Source of the DNA: Puniceicoccales bacterium
GTDB taxonomy: Bacteria > Verrucomicrobiota > Verrucomicrobiia > Opitutales > LL51
NCBI GenBank assembly: GCA_031278845.1
Contig: JAITJQ010000039.1
Coordinates: 1 to 22,577, forward strand
Direction: 5' to 3'
DNA: 22,577 nt
The notes under the pieces are model-generated. The model had not been told where the DNA came from, made no database searches, and was given only the letters and a program-made list of their open reading frames with translations. Position numbers and translations under genes: made by a program. Below, piece after piece: positions 7,422 to 14,843 of the stretch. Position 1 is the first letter of the stretch; each line of letters starts with the position of its first letter.

Positions 7422-7619
7422 GATTTTCAATACGTTTTGAAAAAACAGCTCCCGTTAAGAAAAATATTCAAAAAATAAACGAAATGGAAAATAAACAAAA
7501 AAATTAAATCGATTTTCAGCGAATTATGGAAAATTACAAGCTATTCATCTCCAAACGAAACCAAATAAAGAAATAATCCACTATATATGAAAATTATGCA
7601 TATAAAATTACATATAAAA

Positions 7620-7647
7620 TTGACATTTGAAAATTAATCACTAAATT
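7620..7647 (+). promoter_or_regulatory. Possible sigma-70-type promoter for the kinase-like gene
   Basis: TTGACA at 7620-7625 is followed after 16 bases by TAAATT at 7642-7647. Transcription would begin only a few bases from the ATG at 7657, giving an almost leaderless message, which weakens the call. The surrounding 7431-7656 stretch is very AT-rich, so chance matches are likely. Confidence 0.25.
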
Positions 7648-7656
7648 ACACCCAGA

Positions 7657-8574
7657 ATGAATGCAAAAAAATTACAATTAATCCTTTGTGTGTGGGGACT
7701 CGTTATGGGGATAGATAGTGCATTAATTGCGGCGACAACCGCCCAGTTACCAACCAAATTCCCCGCTAAAACGGACAATAAAGGAAAGCAATCGAATGAA
7801 GCGAAAGCTATTAAAAAAAGTGCTACTTCTAAGAAAATCAAAAAAAATCTCCGTAAAAAATCAAGGGGAAATGCAATTATATTGATCACTATCGATGGCG
7901 GTTCCGCTGCAAAAAAATCACCCATTACGAAAAGTTTAGCGGAAAAAATTAATCTTATTTACCTGGAATCGGGTGCCCTTTACCGAACCGTTTCCTACGT
8001 TCTTCTCAAACATAAACTGGATCCTAAACCGGAAAACGAACGAAAAATTGAAGATTTTCTTAAGACTGTCAGTTGGAAGGTTACCGTTAGGAATCGTCAT
8101 GCCTGTTTTATCATCGATGGTGAAATTTTATCGGATAAGGAACTGCGCTCCGATCAATTGAATGCTACGGTTGCCCTCTATTCGAGTCAATTCGAATCGG
8201 TCCATAATTTTTGTCTAAAAATGGCCCGAAAGGTGCTTGATTTCGTCGTAATCGATGGCTTTAGAGGACTCATCGCGGAGGGGCGTACCTGTGGGACGAA
8301 GACGTTTCCGGAAGCGGACTTAAAATTTTGGTTTAACGCAAGTGCTCAGGCAAAAATCGACTTTCGCCTAAACGAAGAAAAAGAAGTGGATGACCCACTG
8401 CGGCGCGATACCTTGGATAAAGCTTCTTCATTTGCTCCGCTCAAAGAACCGAAGGGTGCCATTCATATCTGGACGCATAATCGCTCCCTAGAGGATAATA
8501 TACGCCTCGTTTCGGCTTTCATCGAGCAAAAATTGGACGAAAAAAATGAACTCGCCCAATCGAAGAAAGAATAA
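7657..8574 (+). CDS. Exported cytidylate-kinase-like protein, probable pseudoenzyme
   Basis: 305 residues. Residues 1-30 look like a Sec signal peptide (K4-K5, then a hydrophobic stretch, A-L-I-A-A near 22-26). A Lys-rich linker (38-70) follows, then a cytidylate/dCMP kinase fold: I-T-I-D-G-G-S (77-83), Y-L-E-S-G-A-L-Y-R-T, G-F-R-G-L-I-A-E-G-R (201-210), F-P-E-A-D-L-K-F-W-F, and F-A-P-L. True cytidylate kinases are cytosolic and phosphorylate CMP/dCMP. Key positions are altered: the P-loop reads G-G-S-A-A-K-K-S, with Lys where the invariant Gly should be; G-R-D is G-R-T; and the arginines that normally precede A-P-L are missing. Together with the signal peptide this suggests a secreted, catalytically altered derivative. 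It sits alone between two Rpn-family copies. If it is the only cmk of the genome, the interpretation changes. Confidence 0.7.
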   Translation: MNAKKLQLILCVWGLVMGIDSALIAATTAQLPTKFPAKTDNKGKQSNEAKAIKKSATSKKIKKNLRKKSRGNAIILITIDGGSAAKKSPITKSLAEKINLIYLESGALYRTVSYVLLKHKLDPKPENERKIEDFLKTVSWKVTVRNRHACFIIDGEILSDKELRSDQLNATVALYSSQFESVHNFCLKMARKVLDFVVIDGFRGLIAEGRTCGTKTFPEADLKFWFNASAQAKIDFRLNEEKEVDDPLRRDTLDKASSFAPLKEPKGAIHIWTHNRSLEDNIRLVSAFIEQKLDEKNELAQSKKE

Positions 8575-8708
8575 ATTATACGCATTTCTTACCAGCACCA
8601 ATAGAAACGCAAAACGACAACCCGACTCAGTCCTGACTTTGTTGGTTAAAGAAGGCCTTTTTCCTTTCACGGGTTTCGAGCGCTAGGCATCGGTGGAAAT
8701 TCCCAATA

Positions 8709-9349
8709 CTAGTCGGAAAGAACTCCATTTTCCGCGAAAAGTTTAACAAAATGCTCCAACTGCTCTTTCGAAATTTTTCATTCTCCAATGTAGCGATTTC
8801 CTATCACCTCCACGAGACTCCGCGGGAATAATTTTCCCCAATTTTGGATTTCTTGTACTATTGTTGAAGATATTTTCTGAAAATCAATAAATCCAGCAAG
8901 TAAACCTCTCAATTTCATGCGCCTCAGTTCGTCGTCGTAGGTATCTATTTCAGTGACTTCTTTGGCATATGCTTCCCGTTTCTTGGGGTCTAGACCGACA
9001 TATTCCAATTGGCGAAGGGCCTGTTCCATGCGCTCCGATAACCCAAGTTTTTTGCAACGCTCGACTTCATCCGGATCAAATTGATTGGAGTATTTTATAA
9101 TATACCACCACCACGCCTGTAAAGGAACCGTGTTCCTGGAGCGGCATTTCCAATCGCCCTTCATCGGTGATGCGGATGGGAGCCATGGATACTCTTAAAT
9201 AATTCATTGATGAGCGCTTCCGCAATCGCAGGATTGGATAGCATCGTCCTAAAGCCCACATCTGAAGTGGCCTTAATAAAATGGGTTACGCCCGTACCGC
9301 TCGCTGTCACACCAAAACCCACAGAAGATGGTCCATTATATCGATTCAT
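8709..9349 (-). pseudogene. Decayed Rpn-family nuclease/transposase copy
   Basis: A second copy of the gene at 6528-7421. It opens M-N-R-Y-N-G-P-S-S and contains at least three lesions: a 2-base deletion near 9185 (copy one reads CATCTGGCTCC, this one CATGGCTCC); a deletion of about 370 bases joining G-S-F-T-G directly to W-W-W-Y-I-I-K-Y (junction near 9108-9115, where both donor sites contain CCAC), which removes the catalytic core; and an in-frame TGA after N-R-Y-I-G-E, where copy one has GGG. It keeps a stretch that copy one lacks (L-G-L-S-E-R-M-E-Q-A-L-R-Q-L-E-Y). The last codons K-L-F-A-E-N-G-V-L-S-D are still readable to the stop at 8709. Bases 8575-8708 and 9350-9562 hold nothing identifiable except about 55 bases of upstream homology with copy one. 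Confidence 0.85.
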
Positions 9350-9562
9350 GATTCTGACTATGTTTCGGAAAAATGATCCCTGTCAAGAAAAATATTTAAA
9401 AATAAAACAAAAAAGAGTACAAACAAAAAAACTAAAAGAGTACACCCTCCCCAAAAAAGAGACGTCAAAAACACCCCCACTGGGATTCATCTATTTTTCT
9501 TCCTTACGGAGCCCAATTTCCGGAAAATTATAATTTCACCACTGAAAATTACTGGAGAAATT

Positions 9563-10873
9563 TTAAATATTTCCTGCAAAAATAGCACTATCGCCCAATA
9601 CCTCTTCGATACGCATCAACCGGTTGTACTTGCAAACGCGATCGGTACGGCTCATCGAACCGGTCTTGATTTGTCCTATATTGGTCGCCACGGCAATGTC
9701 CGCAATGGTCGTATCCTCCGTTTCACCGGAACGGTGGGAAACAATCCCCTTGTAACCCGCCGTTTTCGCCAGTTCGATGCAATCGAGCGTCTCCGTTAGG
9801 GTGCCAATTTGGTTTACTTTAATCAGGATCGCATTGGCCGTATCCTGCTCAATGCCCTGCGCTAAATATTCCGAGTTGGTTACAAATAGATCGTCGCCGA
9901 CGAGTTGGACTTGGTCTCCTAAACGGGCCGTTAGCTCCGCCCAGCCACTCCAATCGTCCTCGTCGAGACCGTCCTCAATGGAACGAATGGGATACTTCCC
10001 AATCAGCTCTTCGTACCAATCAATCAGCTCCGATGCCCGATGCTTGGATTGATCGGATTTCTTAAAGGTGTATAAATTTTCCTCCTTTTCAAAAAATTCC
10101 GATGCTGCAACATCGAGCGCAATGGAAATATCTTCACCGGGTTTGTACCCTGCCTTTTCGATCGCCTCTACGATTAATTTCAACGCATCCTCATTGGAAT
10201 CTAAATCCGGCGCAAATCCACCTTCGTCGCCTACAGCCGTCGATAACTTGCGATCTTTTAGGACCGCTTTTAAGGCGTGAAACGTTTCGGCACCCATGCG
10301 TATGGATTCCCGTAAAGTATTCGCATGATGCGGAACGATCATAAATTCCTGGATATCGACCGGCGCATCGGAGTGCGCACCGCCATTGAGTACATTCATC
10401 ATCGGGACCGGTAGTACCCGTGCATTGACACCGCCCAGGTAGCGATAAAGCGGAATTTTTAAATAATTTGCTGCCGCCTTCGCCGTTGCTAGCGAAACCG
10501 CTAGAATGGCATTGGCTCCGAGTTCACGTTTATTTTCCGTGCCGTCGAGGGTCAGCATGAGCATATCGAGCCCCGCCTGGTCGAAGGGATCTAGTCCCGT
10601 AACCGCCGGCGCAATACGTTCCGTTACATTGCGAATCGCCCCTAAAACGCCACGACCACAAAAACGCTTTTTAGGATCGATATTTTCAAATTCGTGGAGC
10701 ACATTCTGATCGCGAAGCTCCACAGCTTCCCGTCCACCCGTACTTGCCCCCGAAGGGACCGCTGCCCGTCCCATCGTTCCATCGGACAAAATAATATCAA
10801 CCTCTACGGTTGGATTTCCCCGGGAATCAATGATCTCACGCGCCCAAACATCCGATATCGTAACTTTCACCAT
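9563..10873 (-). CDS. eno: Enolase (phosphopyruvate hydratase)
   Basis: 436 residues, full length. The enzyme converts 2-phosphoglycerate to phosphoenolpyruvate in glycolysis. Visible motifs: E-I-I-D-S-R-G-N-P-T-V-E-V near the start, the S-G-A-S-T-G loop, N-G-G-A-H-S-D and Q-E-F-M-I-V-P, V-G-D-E-G-G-F-A-P, the metal-binding S-I-E-D-G-L-D-E-D-D-W, L-I-K-V-N-Q-I-G-T-L-T-E and S-H-R-S-G-E-T-E-D. The start ATG overlaps the stop of a small upstream ORF (ATGGTGA), suggesting translational coupling. Nothing suggests a defect. Confidence 0.98.
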   Translation of the reverse strand: MVKVTISDVWAREIIDSRGNPTVEVDIILSDGTMGRAAVPSGASTGGREAVELRDQNVLHEFENIDPKKRFCGRGVLGAIRNVTERIAPAVTGLDPFDQAGLDMLMLTLDGTENKRELGANAILAVSLATAKAAANYLKIPLYRYLGGVNARVLPVPMMNVLNGGAHSDAPVDIQEFMIVPHHANTLRESIRMGAETFHALKAVLKDRKLSTAVGDEGGFAPDLDSNEDALKLIVEAIEKAGYKPGEDISIALDVAASEFFEKEENLYTFKKSDQSKHRASELIDWYEELIGKYPIRSIEDGLDEDDWSGWAELTARLGDQVQLVGDDLFVTNSEYLAQGIEQDTANAILIKVNQIGTLTETLDCIELAKTAGYKGIVSHRSGETEDTTIADIAVATNIGQIKTGSMSRTDRVCKYNRLMRIEEVLGDSAIFAGNI

Positions 10874-11061
10874 GACATCACCATAGGTATCGTTTTATAT
10901 CGTTTGAGCAAGTTTAATGTTCTACCATTTATCTGTATATTTTCTTCGGCGGAGATCATTTCTCCGGGGTGCGATCGGAGCCACCCATGGGTATCGCGAA
11001 GGTTAAAGTCCGATATTCCCTGTCCATCGGAAAATTCGAACAAACCGAATGGAAAACTCAT
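10867..11061 (-). CDS. Small ORF overlapping the eno start, function unknown
   Basis: A 64-residue ORF that opens with ATG at 11061 and ends in a TGA that overlaps the eno ATG by 7 bases. I recognise no family. The protein is mixed in composition (starting M-S-F-P-F-G-L-F-E-F and ending K-T-I-P-M-V-M-S-W) with no membrane segment or signal peptide. There is no clear ribosome-binding site. The overlap is the main reason to take it seriously: it could be a leader peptide coupling translation into eno, or a chance frame. It is divergent from the permease gene, with about 100 bases between them. Confidence 0.3.
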   Translation of the reverse strand: MSFPFGLFEFSDGQGISDFNLRDTHGWLRSHPGEMISAEENIQINGRTLNLLKRYKTIPMVMSW

Positions 11062-11162
11062 TGAAAAATTTCTGACCGTTGAAGAAATTATATCTTATTG
11101 CCTTCTAAAAACTAAATTTCCAATTGAAGGCCAATTGAAAACTGTTATGTCCAATCAAAAAT

Positions 11163-11924
11163 ATGCGCCAATTGAAAATTTTAATCGGATACGAATTTCA
11201 GTGTTTCTTCGTATCGCCCTTCTTCTACGCCATCTGTGCCCTATTTCTCTTGCTAATGGGAATCCTTTTTTTTATCTCGTTGAAAGTTTATGCCGATTTT
11301 CAACAGGAAGACCTCCTCATGGTCCAATTGTTTAAATCAGTTTGGTTACCCCTCCTATTGATTATTCCCATCCTGACAACAAAGGCAATCGTTTCCGAAA
11401 AAACAGAAAAACGATTCGATTCCTTACTCGTATTGCCCGTCAATAGCTTTTTAATCGTCTTTAGTAAGTTCATAGCAATATATTGTGTCCATTTGGCCCT
11501 GTGGACCATCGTCATTTATTTTCCAGAAATTGCCCAAAGTTGCTCCGTAACCCTGGCGCAGTCTGCCAACCTCGTCACAACACAAGTTCGCTGGGGTGGT
11601 TGGTGCTTTGTGAATTTGTTAGGTGGTGTCGTCATTGCATTCGGATTGTGGGTGAGCGCACACGCTAAAATGCCCGCCACATCCATGGCTGCCACTACGG
11701 TTGGTATTTTTTTGTTTCTAGTCCTGGGACAACTATTCAAACAGGCGTCGACCATCGCTTCTGGATGGAGCGAAATATTCGAAACACTCTACTCCAATTG
11801 GAACGTATTCTTCCAACTCGAAGATTTTTGTCGCGGTATCTTTGATTCCCGCGTAATTATCGCCTATGTCACGGCTACATTTGGCATTCTCTGCATCACA
11901 GCCCTTACGTTGCGCGGGAATTGA
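11163..11924 (+). CDS. ABC-2-type transporter permease (GldF-like)
   Basis: 253 residues with about six hydrophobic segments (roughly 20-42, 60-75, 98-118, 148-165, 175-192 and 232-250) and a short cytoplasmic N-terminus L-K-I-L-I-G-Y-E-F. The layout and the T-E-K-R-F-D-S-L-L-V-L-P-V segment after the second helix resemble ABC-2 permeases of the GldF/NosY type, which need a separate ATPase. No ATP-binding gene lies next to it, which is unusual; the partner must be elsewhere or lost. The substrate cannot be told. The gene ends just before palindrome array B. The ATG at 11163 lacks a clear ribosome-binding site. Confidence 0.75.
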   Translation: MRQLKILIGYEFQCFFVSPFFYAICALFLLLMGILFFISLKVYADFQQEDLLMVQLFKSVWLPLLLIIPILTTKAIVSEKTEKRFDSLLVLPVNSFLIVFSKFIAIYCVHLALWTIVIYFPEIAQSCSVTLAQSANLVTTQVRWGGWCFVNLLGGVVIAFGLWVSAHAKMPATSMAATTVGIFLFLVLGQLFKQASTIASGWSEIFETLYSNWNVFFQLEDFCRGIFDSRVIIAYVTATFGILCITALTLRGN

Positions 11925-12074
11925 TATGGGGGCTGCCCAGAAGGCTCCGCCCTCTGGACTCCCGTAAGGAGGTTGCTGTGGGGCTCCGCCCCACACCCCG
12001 CAAGGAGTCATGGACTCCTTGACCTCCTTTGGCGGCAGAGCCCGGCGCGTTCCGCGCCGGGCTCGGCCGCAAGG

Positions 12075-12106
12075 GTCAAGAGTAGACTCTTTGACGTGTT
12101 TTTTTC
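12075..12106 (+). terminator. Probable intrinsic terminator in array B
   Basis: GTCA-AGAGT pairs with ACTCT-TGAC across 12075-12095 with one bulged T, followed by a T-run at 12099-12105. It would end transcription from the ABC permease gene. The stem is modest, so this is a candidate. Confidence 0.5.
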
Positions 12107-12109
12107 TTT

Positions 12110-12175
12110 AAGCGCCGCGCAAACCCTGCGCAGTTTGCGCAGGGGTTGCGCGGCACTTAATTTTTGTTTTTTTAA
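12110..12175 (+). terminator. Long GC-rich hairpin followed by T-tracts
   Basis: 12114-12132 pairs with 12136-12154 (18 of 19 positions, loop GTT), followed by two T-runs between 12161 and 12173. It has the form of a strong intrinsic terminator but sits second in line behind another one, inside a repeat array, so its role may be incidental. Confidence 0.5.
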
Positions 12176-12506
12176 ATTAGCGGCCCCGCGGCGAAGCCGC
12201 GGGGCGGGCCTCTGGCCCCTGCGGATTGATCCAGTGGCAACGCCACTGGATCAATCCGCATCCCTGGGTCCAGGGGATGGATCCCCTGGTAGGGGTTTGC
12301 AAGGGGAAGAATTCCCCTTGCGAGAAGATGATGATCGAAAAAATAACTAAATTGTATTTTGGGATTGAATTTGAAAAATTTCTTGCCATACCGTTCATTT
12401 AGTGGTGCGGTAGTGTGCGAAGAGGAGTTCGATTTAATGCCGGCCAATGCCTTTTTATGTATTTTTTTAACTAATTTCGTTTTTAATGCTTCTAATTTAG
12501 CTACCT

Positions 12507-14516
12507 ATGGATAATGACCCTTTAGAACCATCGATTTCGATGCCTCGGAAACGCGTTCCGAGGAAGACTGCTACGATTGAGAAAACGACGCCAGGCGGCC
12601 GATCGCGTCTAAAAAAAGTGAACGATACCATTCCGGAGTCTTTTTCGGCGGTACCGGACAATGCGGTTGTATGCGAGTATTCGGACCTCATTCATTCTGA
12701 GAGTAGGGAAGAGTGGTCTCCCTCAACGGATGTAAACGCTTTCCACAGTAAGACGACAGATGTGGAGCGTCCTTCCGATACTTCTGGAAGTTTAGGGGTG
12801 GACAATCGTCATTTTCCTCGAAGGATGGGTCTGGAAAGGCCTATAAATGATGAAAGTTCCTTGGGGGATCATTCCGATGGGGGTGAAAATGGTAGCGGAG
12901 GGAATAGTAGTTCCTGTAATGGAGTGGAGTTAAATGGTTCAGTGGGTTGTGATAGCAACTGCAAAGGAAACAACGGGACTCAACGGGGGAGAATGCAACG
13001 GGATCCTACCCGCAATCATTTTAAGCATAATGCGTCAAATAGTAATCCTCATGGGAATGCTACGGGCGGAAATGGTAGGAATTTTAATCGCAATTTTCAG
13101 CAAAATAATTTACAGAATCGTCCGAATCGACGGCGGCCGGCAACGACAATTCGCATTGGGGCTTTTTTCATTGGGTATTTAAGGGGGTTAGAATGTTTCG
13201 ATAATGCAGCGAAGCTCGAGGCATTTCGTGGGGAGGTTGTTGATAGCGAACGGACACCATTTTATCTGAATGAGATTCTTGATAAATCCAACGATGATTT
13301 GGTAGATTTTGCTGGTTCCATCGATCGGGATGAGATGACTTCGCGCGTAGAAATTATCGACAATTGTATGGAATCCGCGCGAGCCGAAAAGCGACCGATC
13401 ATTGTCAAGGGTATTCTCGAATCCATGGAAGGGGGCGATGGCATTATTACCTATGGATGTGACCGCTACAAGATTCGCGCCAAAAGTACTTTTGTTCCGC
13501 GTTGTTTGATTCGGTCATTAGGTTTACGCCGAGGACAGACGTTAACGGCCGTTATTCATCCACCCCTTGAGCAATCAACCTGTCCCTTTGCGCTCAAGAT
13601 TGAGGATGTTTTAGGGAAGCCGCCGGAGGAGGCTGCGAAATTCCCATGTTTTAAAGACCTTATTCCCTATTATCCGACCAACCGCATTTTTCTTGAGCGG
13701 CGAGGTTTAAGCGGGGGTGATAATCTTTCCATGCGGGTTATTGACCTACTATCACCCATTGGATTTGGGCAGCGGGGGCTTATTGTCGCGCCGCCTCGTA
13801 CGGGGAAAACGATGCTTTTACAGGGCATCGCAAATGCCATTATCCACAATCAACCGGAGACGAAATTAATTGTTCTACTGATTGACGAACGGCCCGAGGA
13901 GGTGACGGATTTTTCTCGGCAGGTGAAGGGGGCGACGATTGTCAGCTCGACCTTTGACGAATCCGCCGACAGCCACGTTCACGCGGCGGAGATTGTTATC
14001 GAAAATGCGCGGCGCTGGGTAGAAGCGGGAGAGCACGTGGTGATTTTGCTCGATTCGATTACGCGTCTTGCCCGCGCTTATAATACGGAGCAGCCCAGTT
14101 CTGGAAAGATATTATCGGGGGGTATCGAGGCCAATGCCCTACAGTTACCGAAGCGTTTTTTCGGTTCCGCACGGAACATCGAAGGGGGGGGGAGTTTGAC
14201 GATTATTGCGACGGCGTTGATTGAAACGGGTAGTCGGATGGATGATGTGATTTTCGAGGAATTCAAGGGTACGGGCAACATGGAATTACATTTGGATCGT
14301 TCCATTTCGGACAAGCGAATTTTTCCGGCGATTAACTTTGAGCGCAGTGGTACGCGTAAGGAGGAATTGTTATATCATCCCGACGAGTTAGCTAAGATCT
14401 ATAATCTTCGCCGTGCATTTCAGGGGATTCCGCCCGTTGAGGCGATGGAGATGTTAATTGCCCGAATTCGGCAATGTCCTACGAATGTGGAATTTCTAAT
14501 GAATATCAATCGATGA
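12507..14516 (+). CDS. rho: Transcription termination factor Rho with long disordered N-terminus
   Basis: 669 residues against about 420 in E. coli. Residues 1 to about 207 are low-complexity and probably disordered, very rich in Asn, Gly, Ser and Arg, with a G-G-E-N-G-S-G-G-N-S-S-S stretch and an R-N-F-N-R-N-F-Q-Q-N-N run. A short helical region (Y-L-N-E-I-L-D-K-S-N-D-D-L) and an RNA-binding cold-shock-like domain follow, then the RecA-type motor: Walker A A-P-P-R-T-G-K-T with the Lys near residue 434, Walker B V-L-L-I-D-E-R-P-E-E-V, and the secondary RNA-binding G-G-I-E-A-N-A-L and E-F-K-G-T-G-N-M regions. Rho ends transcription of untranslated RNA. No ribosome-binding site is obvious. It is much G-richer on its coding strand than the FAD gene on the same strand. 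Confidence 0.96.
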   Translation: MDNDPLEPSISMPRKRVPRKTATIEKTTPGGRSRLKKVNDTIPESFSAVPDNAVVCEYSDLIHSESREEWSPSTDVNAFHSKTTDVERPSDTSGSLGVDNRHFPRRMGLERPINDESSLGDHSDGGENGSGGNSSSCNGVELNGSVGCDSNCKGNNGTQRGRMQRDPTRNHFKHNASNSNPHGNATGGNGRNFNRNFQQNNLQNRPNRRRPATTIRIGAFFIGYLRGLECFDNAAKLEAFRGEVVDSERTPFYLNEILDKSNDDLVDFAGSIDRDEMTSRVEIIDNCMESARAEKRPIIVKGILESMEGGDGIITYGCDRYKIRAKSTFVPRCLIRSLGLRRGQTLTAVIHPPLEQSTCPFALKIEDVLGKPPEEAAKFPCFKDLIPYYPTNRIFLERRGLSGGDNLSMRVIDLLSPIGFGQRGLIVAPPRTGKTMLLQGIANAIIHNQPETKLIVLLIDERPEEVTDFSRQVKGATIVSSTFDESADSHVHAAEIVIENARRWVEAGEHVVILLDSITRLARAYNTEQPSSGKILSGGIEANALQLPKRFFGSARNIEGGGSLTIIATALIETGSRMDDVIFEEFKGTGNMELHLDRSISDKRIFPAINFERSGTRKEELLYHPDELAKIYNLRRAFQGIPPVEAMEMLIARIRQCPTNVEFLMNINR

Positions 14517-14557
14517 ACGGATCCCGGTTTTTAGGAGAAGGGAATTTTTGTGGTTTA

Positions 14558-14578
14558 GCGAATCAGTAAAGGATTCGC
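14558..14578 (+). terminator. Weak hairpin after rho
   Basis: GCGAATC pairs with GATTCGC (7 bp, 7-base loop), followed by an AT-rich stretch without a clean T-run. It may contribute to the 3' end of rho mRNA. A second palindrome, ATAATCGA-TG-TCGATTAT, lies at 14592-14609 between rho and the tRNA gene. Confidence 0.3.
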
Positions 14579-14634
14579 ATATTTATTGGGTATAATCGAT
14601 GTCGATTATTTCCGAGTCAGCGCCCTTTACCCTT

Positions 14635-14712
14635 TGGGGTGGTAAACCGGATTTGAACCGGTGACCCTCGGAACCACAATCCGATGCTCTAACCAGCTGA
14701 GCTATTACCACC
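14635..14712 (-). tRNA. tRNA-His (anticodon GTG)
   Basis: Read on the minus strand, the sequence folds as a complete tRNA. Position -1 G pairs with C73, the hallmark of tRNA-His. The acceptor GTGGTAA pairs with TTACCAC, the D arm GCTC/GAGC is intact, the anticodon stem TCGGA/TCCGA carries loop TTGTGGT with anticodon GTG, and the T arm ACCGG/CCGGT carries TTCAAAT. The CCA end is encoded (complement of 14635-14637). It is convergent with rho. Confidence 0.97.
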
Positions 14713-14725
14713 AATCAGTAATTCT

Positions 14726-14754
14726 CAAAATTGCTATCGCCAATATTTTGTCAA
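14726..14754 (-). promoter_or_regulatory. Possible promoter of the tRNA-His gene
   Basis: On the minus strand a perfect TTGACA (complement of 14749-14754) lies upstream of the tRNA. A weak AT-rich -10 region falls about 16-17 bases further on, which would place the transcription start a few bases before the tRNA 5' end. The -10 match is poor, so this rests mainly on the -35 box and spacing. Confidence 0.35.
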
Positions 14755-14843
14755 TACAAGAGATCACCTTTGAACGATCAATATTTTATCTTGTTTTAAT
14801 AAATTTTCCTTGATTCCTCCCTTTTTTCTATTCCTATCACACC

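Larger units (their letters stand above)
11929..12320. repeat. Composite palindrome array B
   Basis: About 390 bases of GC-rich, back-to-back hairpins between the permease gene and rho. In order: an 8-bp stem at 11977-11995 and an 8-bp stem at 12002-12020, both nested inside an outer AAGGAGG/CCTCCTT pair (11966-11972/12023-12029); a 12-bp stem with loop TTC at 12038-12064 (extended by a further 5 bp); terminator-like stems at 12075-12095 and 12114-12154; a 10-bp stem with loop GAA at 12183-12205; a 5-bp stem at 12206-12218; a perfect 18-bp stem with loop AAC at 12221-12259; a 9-bp stem at 12270-12289; and a 9-bp stem with loop GAA at 12300-12320. The right part is collinear with array C read in reverse. 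The 11973-12350 open frame across it is an artefact. Bases 12321-12506 show no feature. Confidence 0.85.

Noticed and set aside
11929..12320. CRISPR array
   Set aside because: The repeats are palindromes of different sequence and length without regular unique spacers.
11973..12350. Open frames across palindrome array B on both strands
   Set aside because: They are forced by GC-rich inverted repeats with few stop codons; the peptides are not protein-like.
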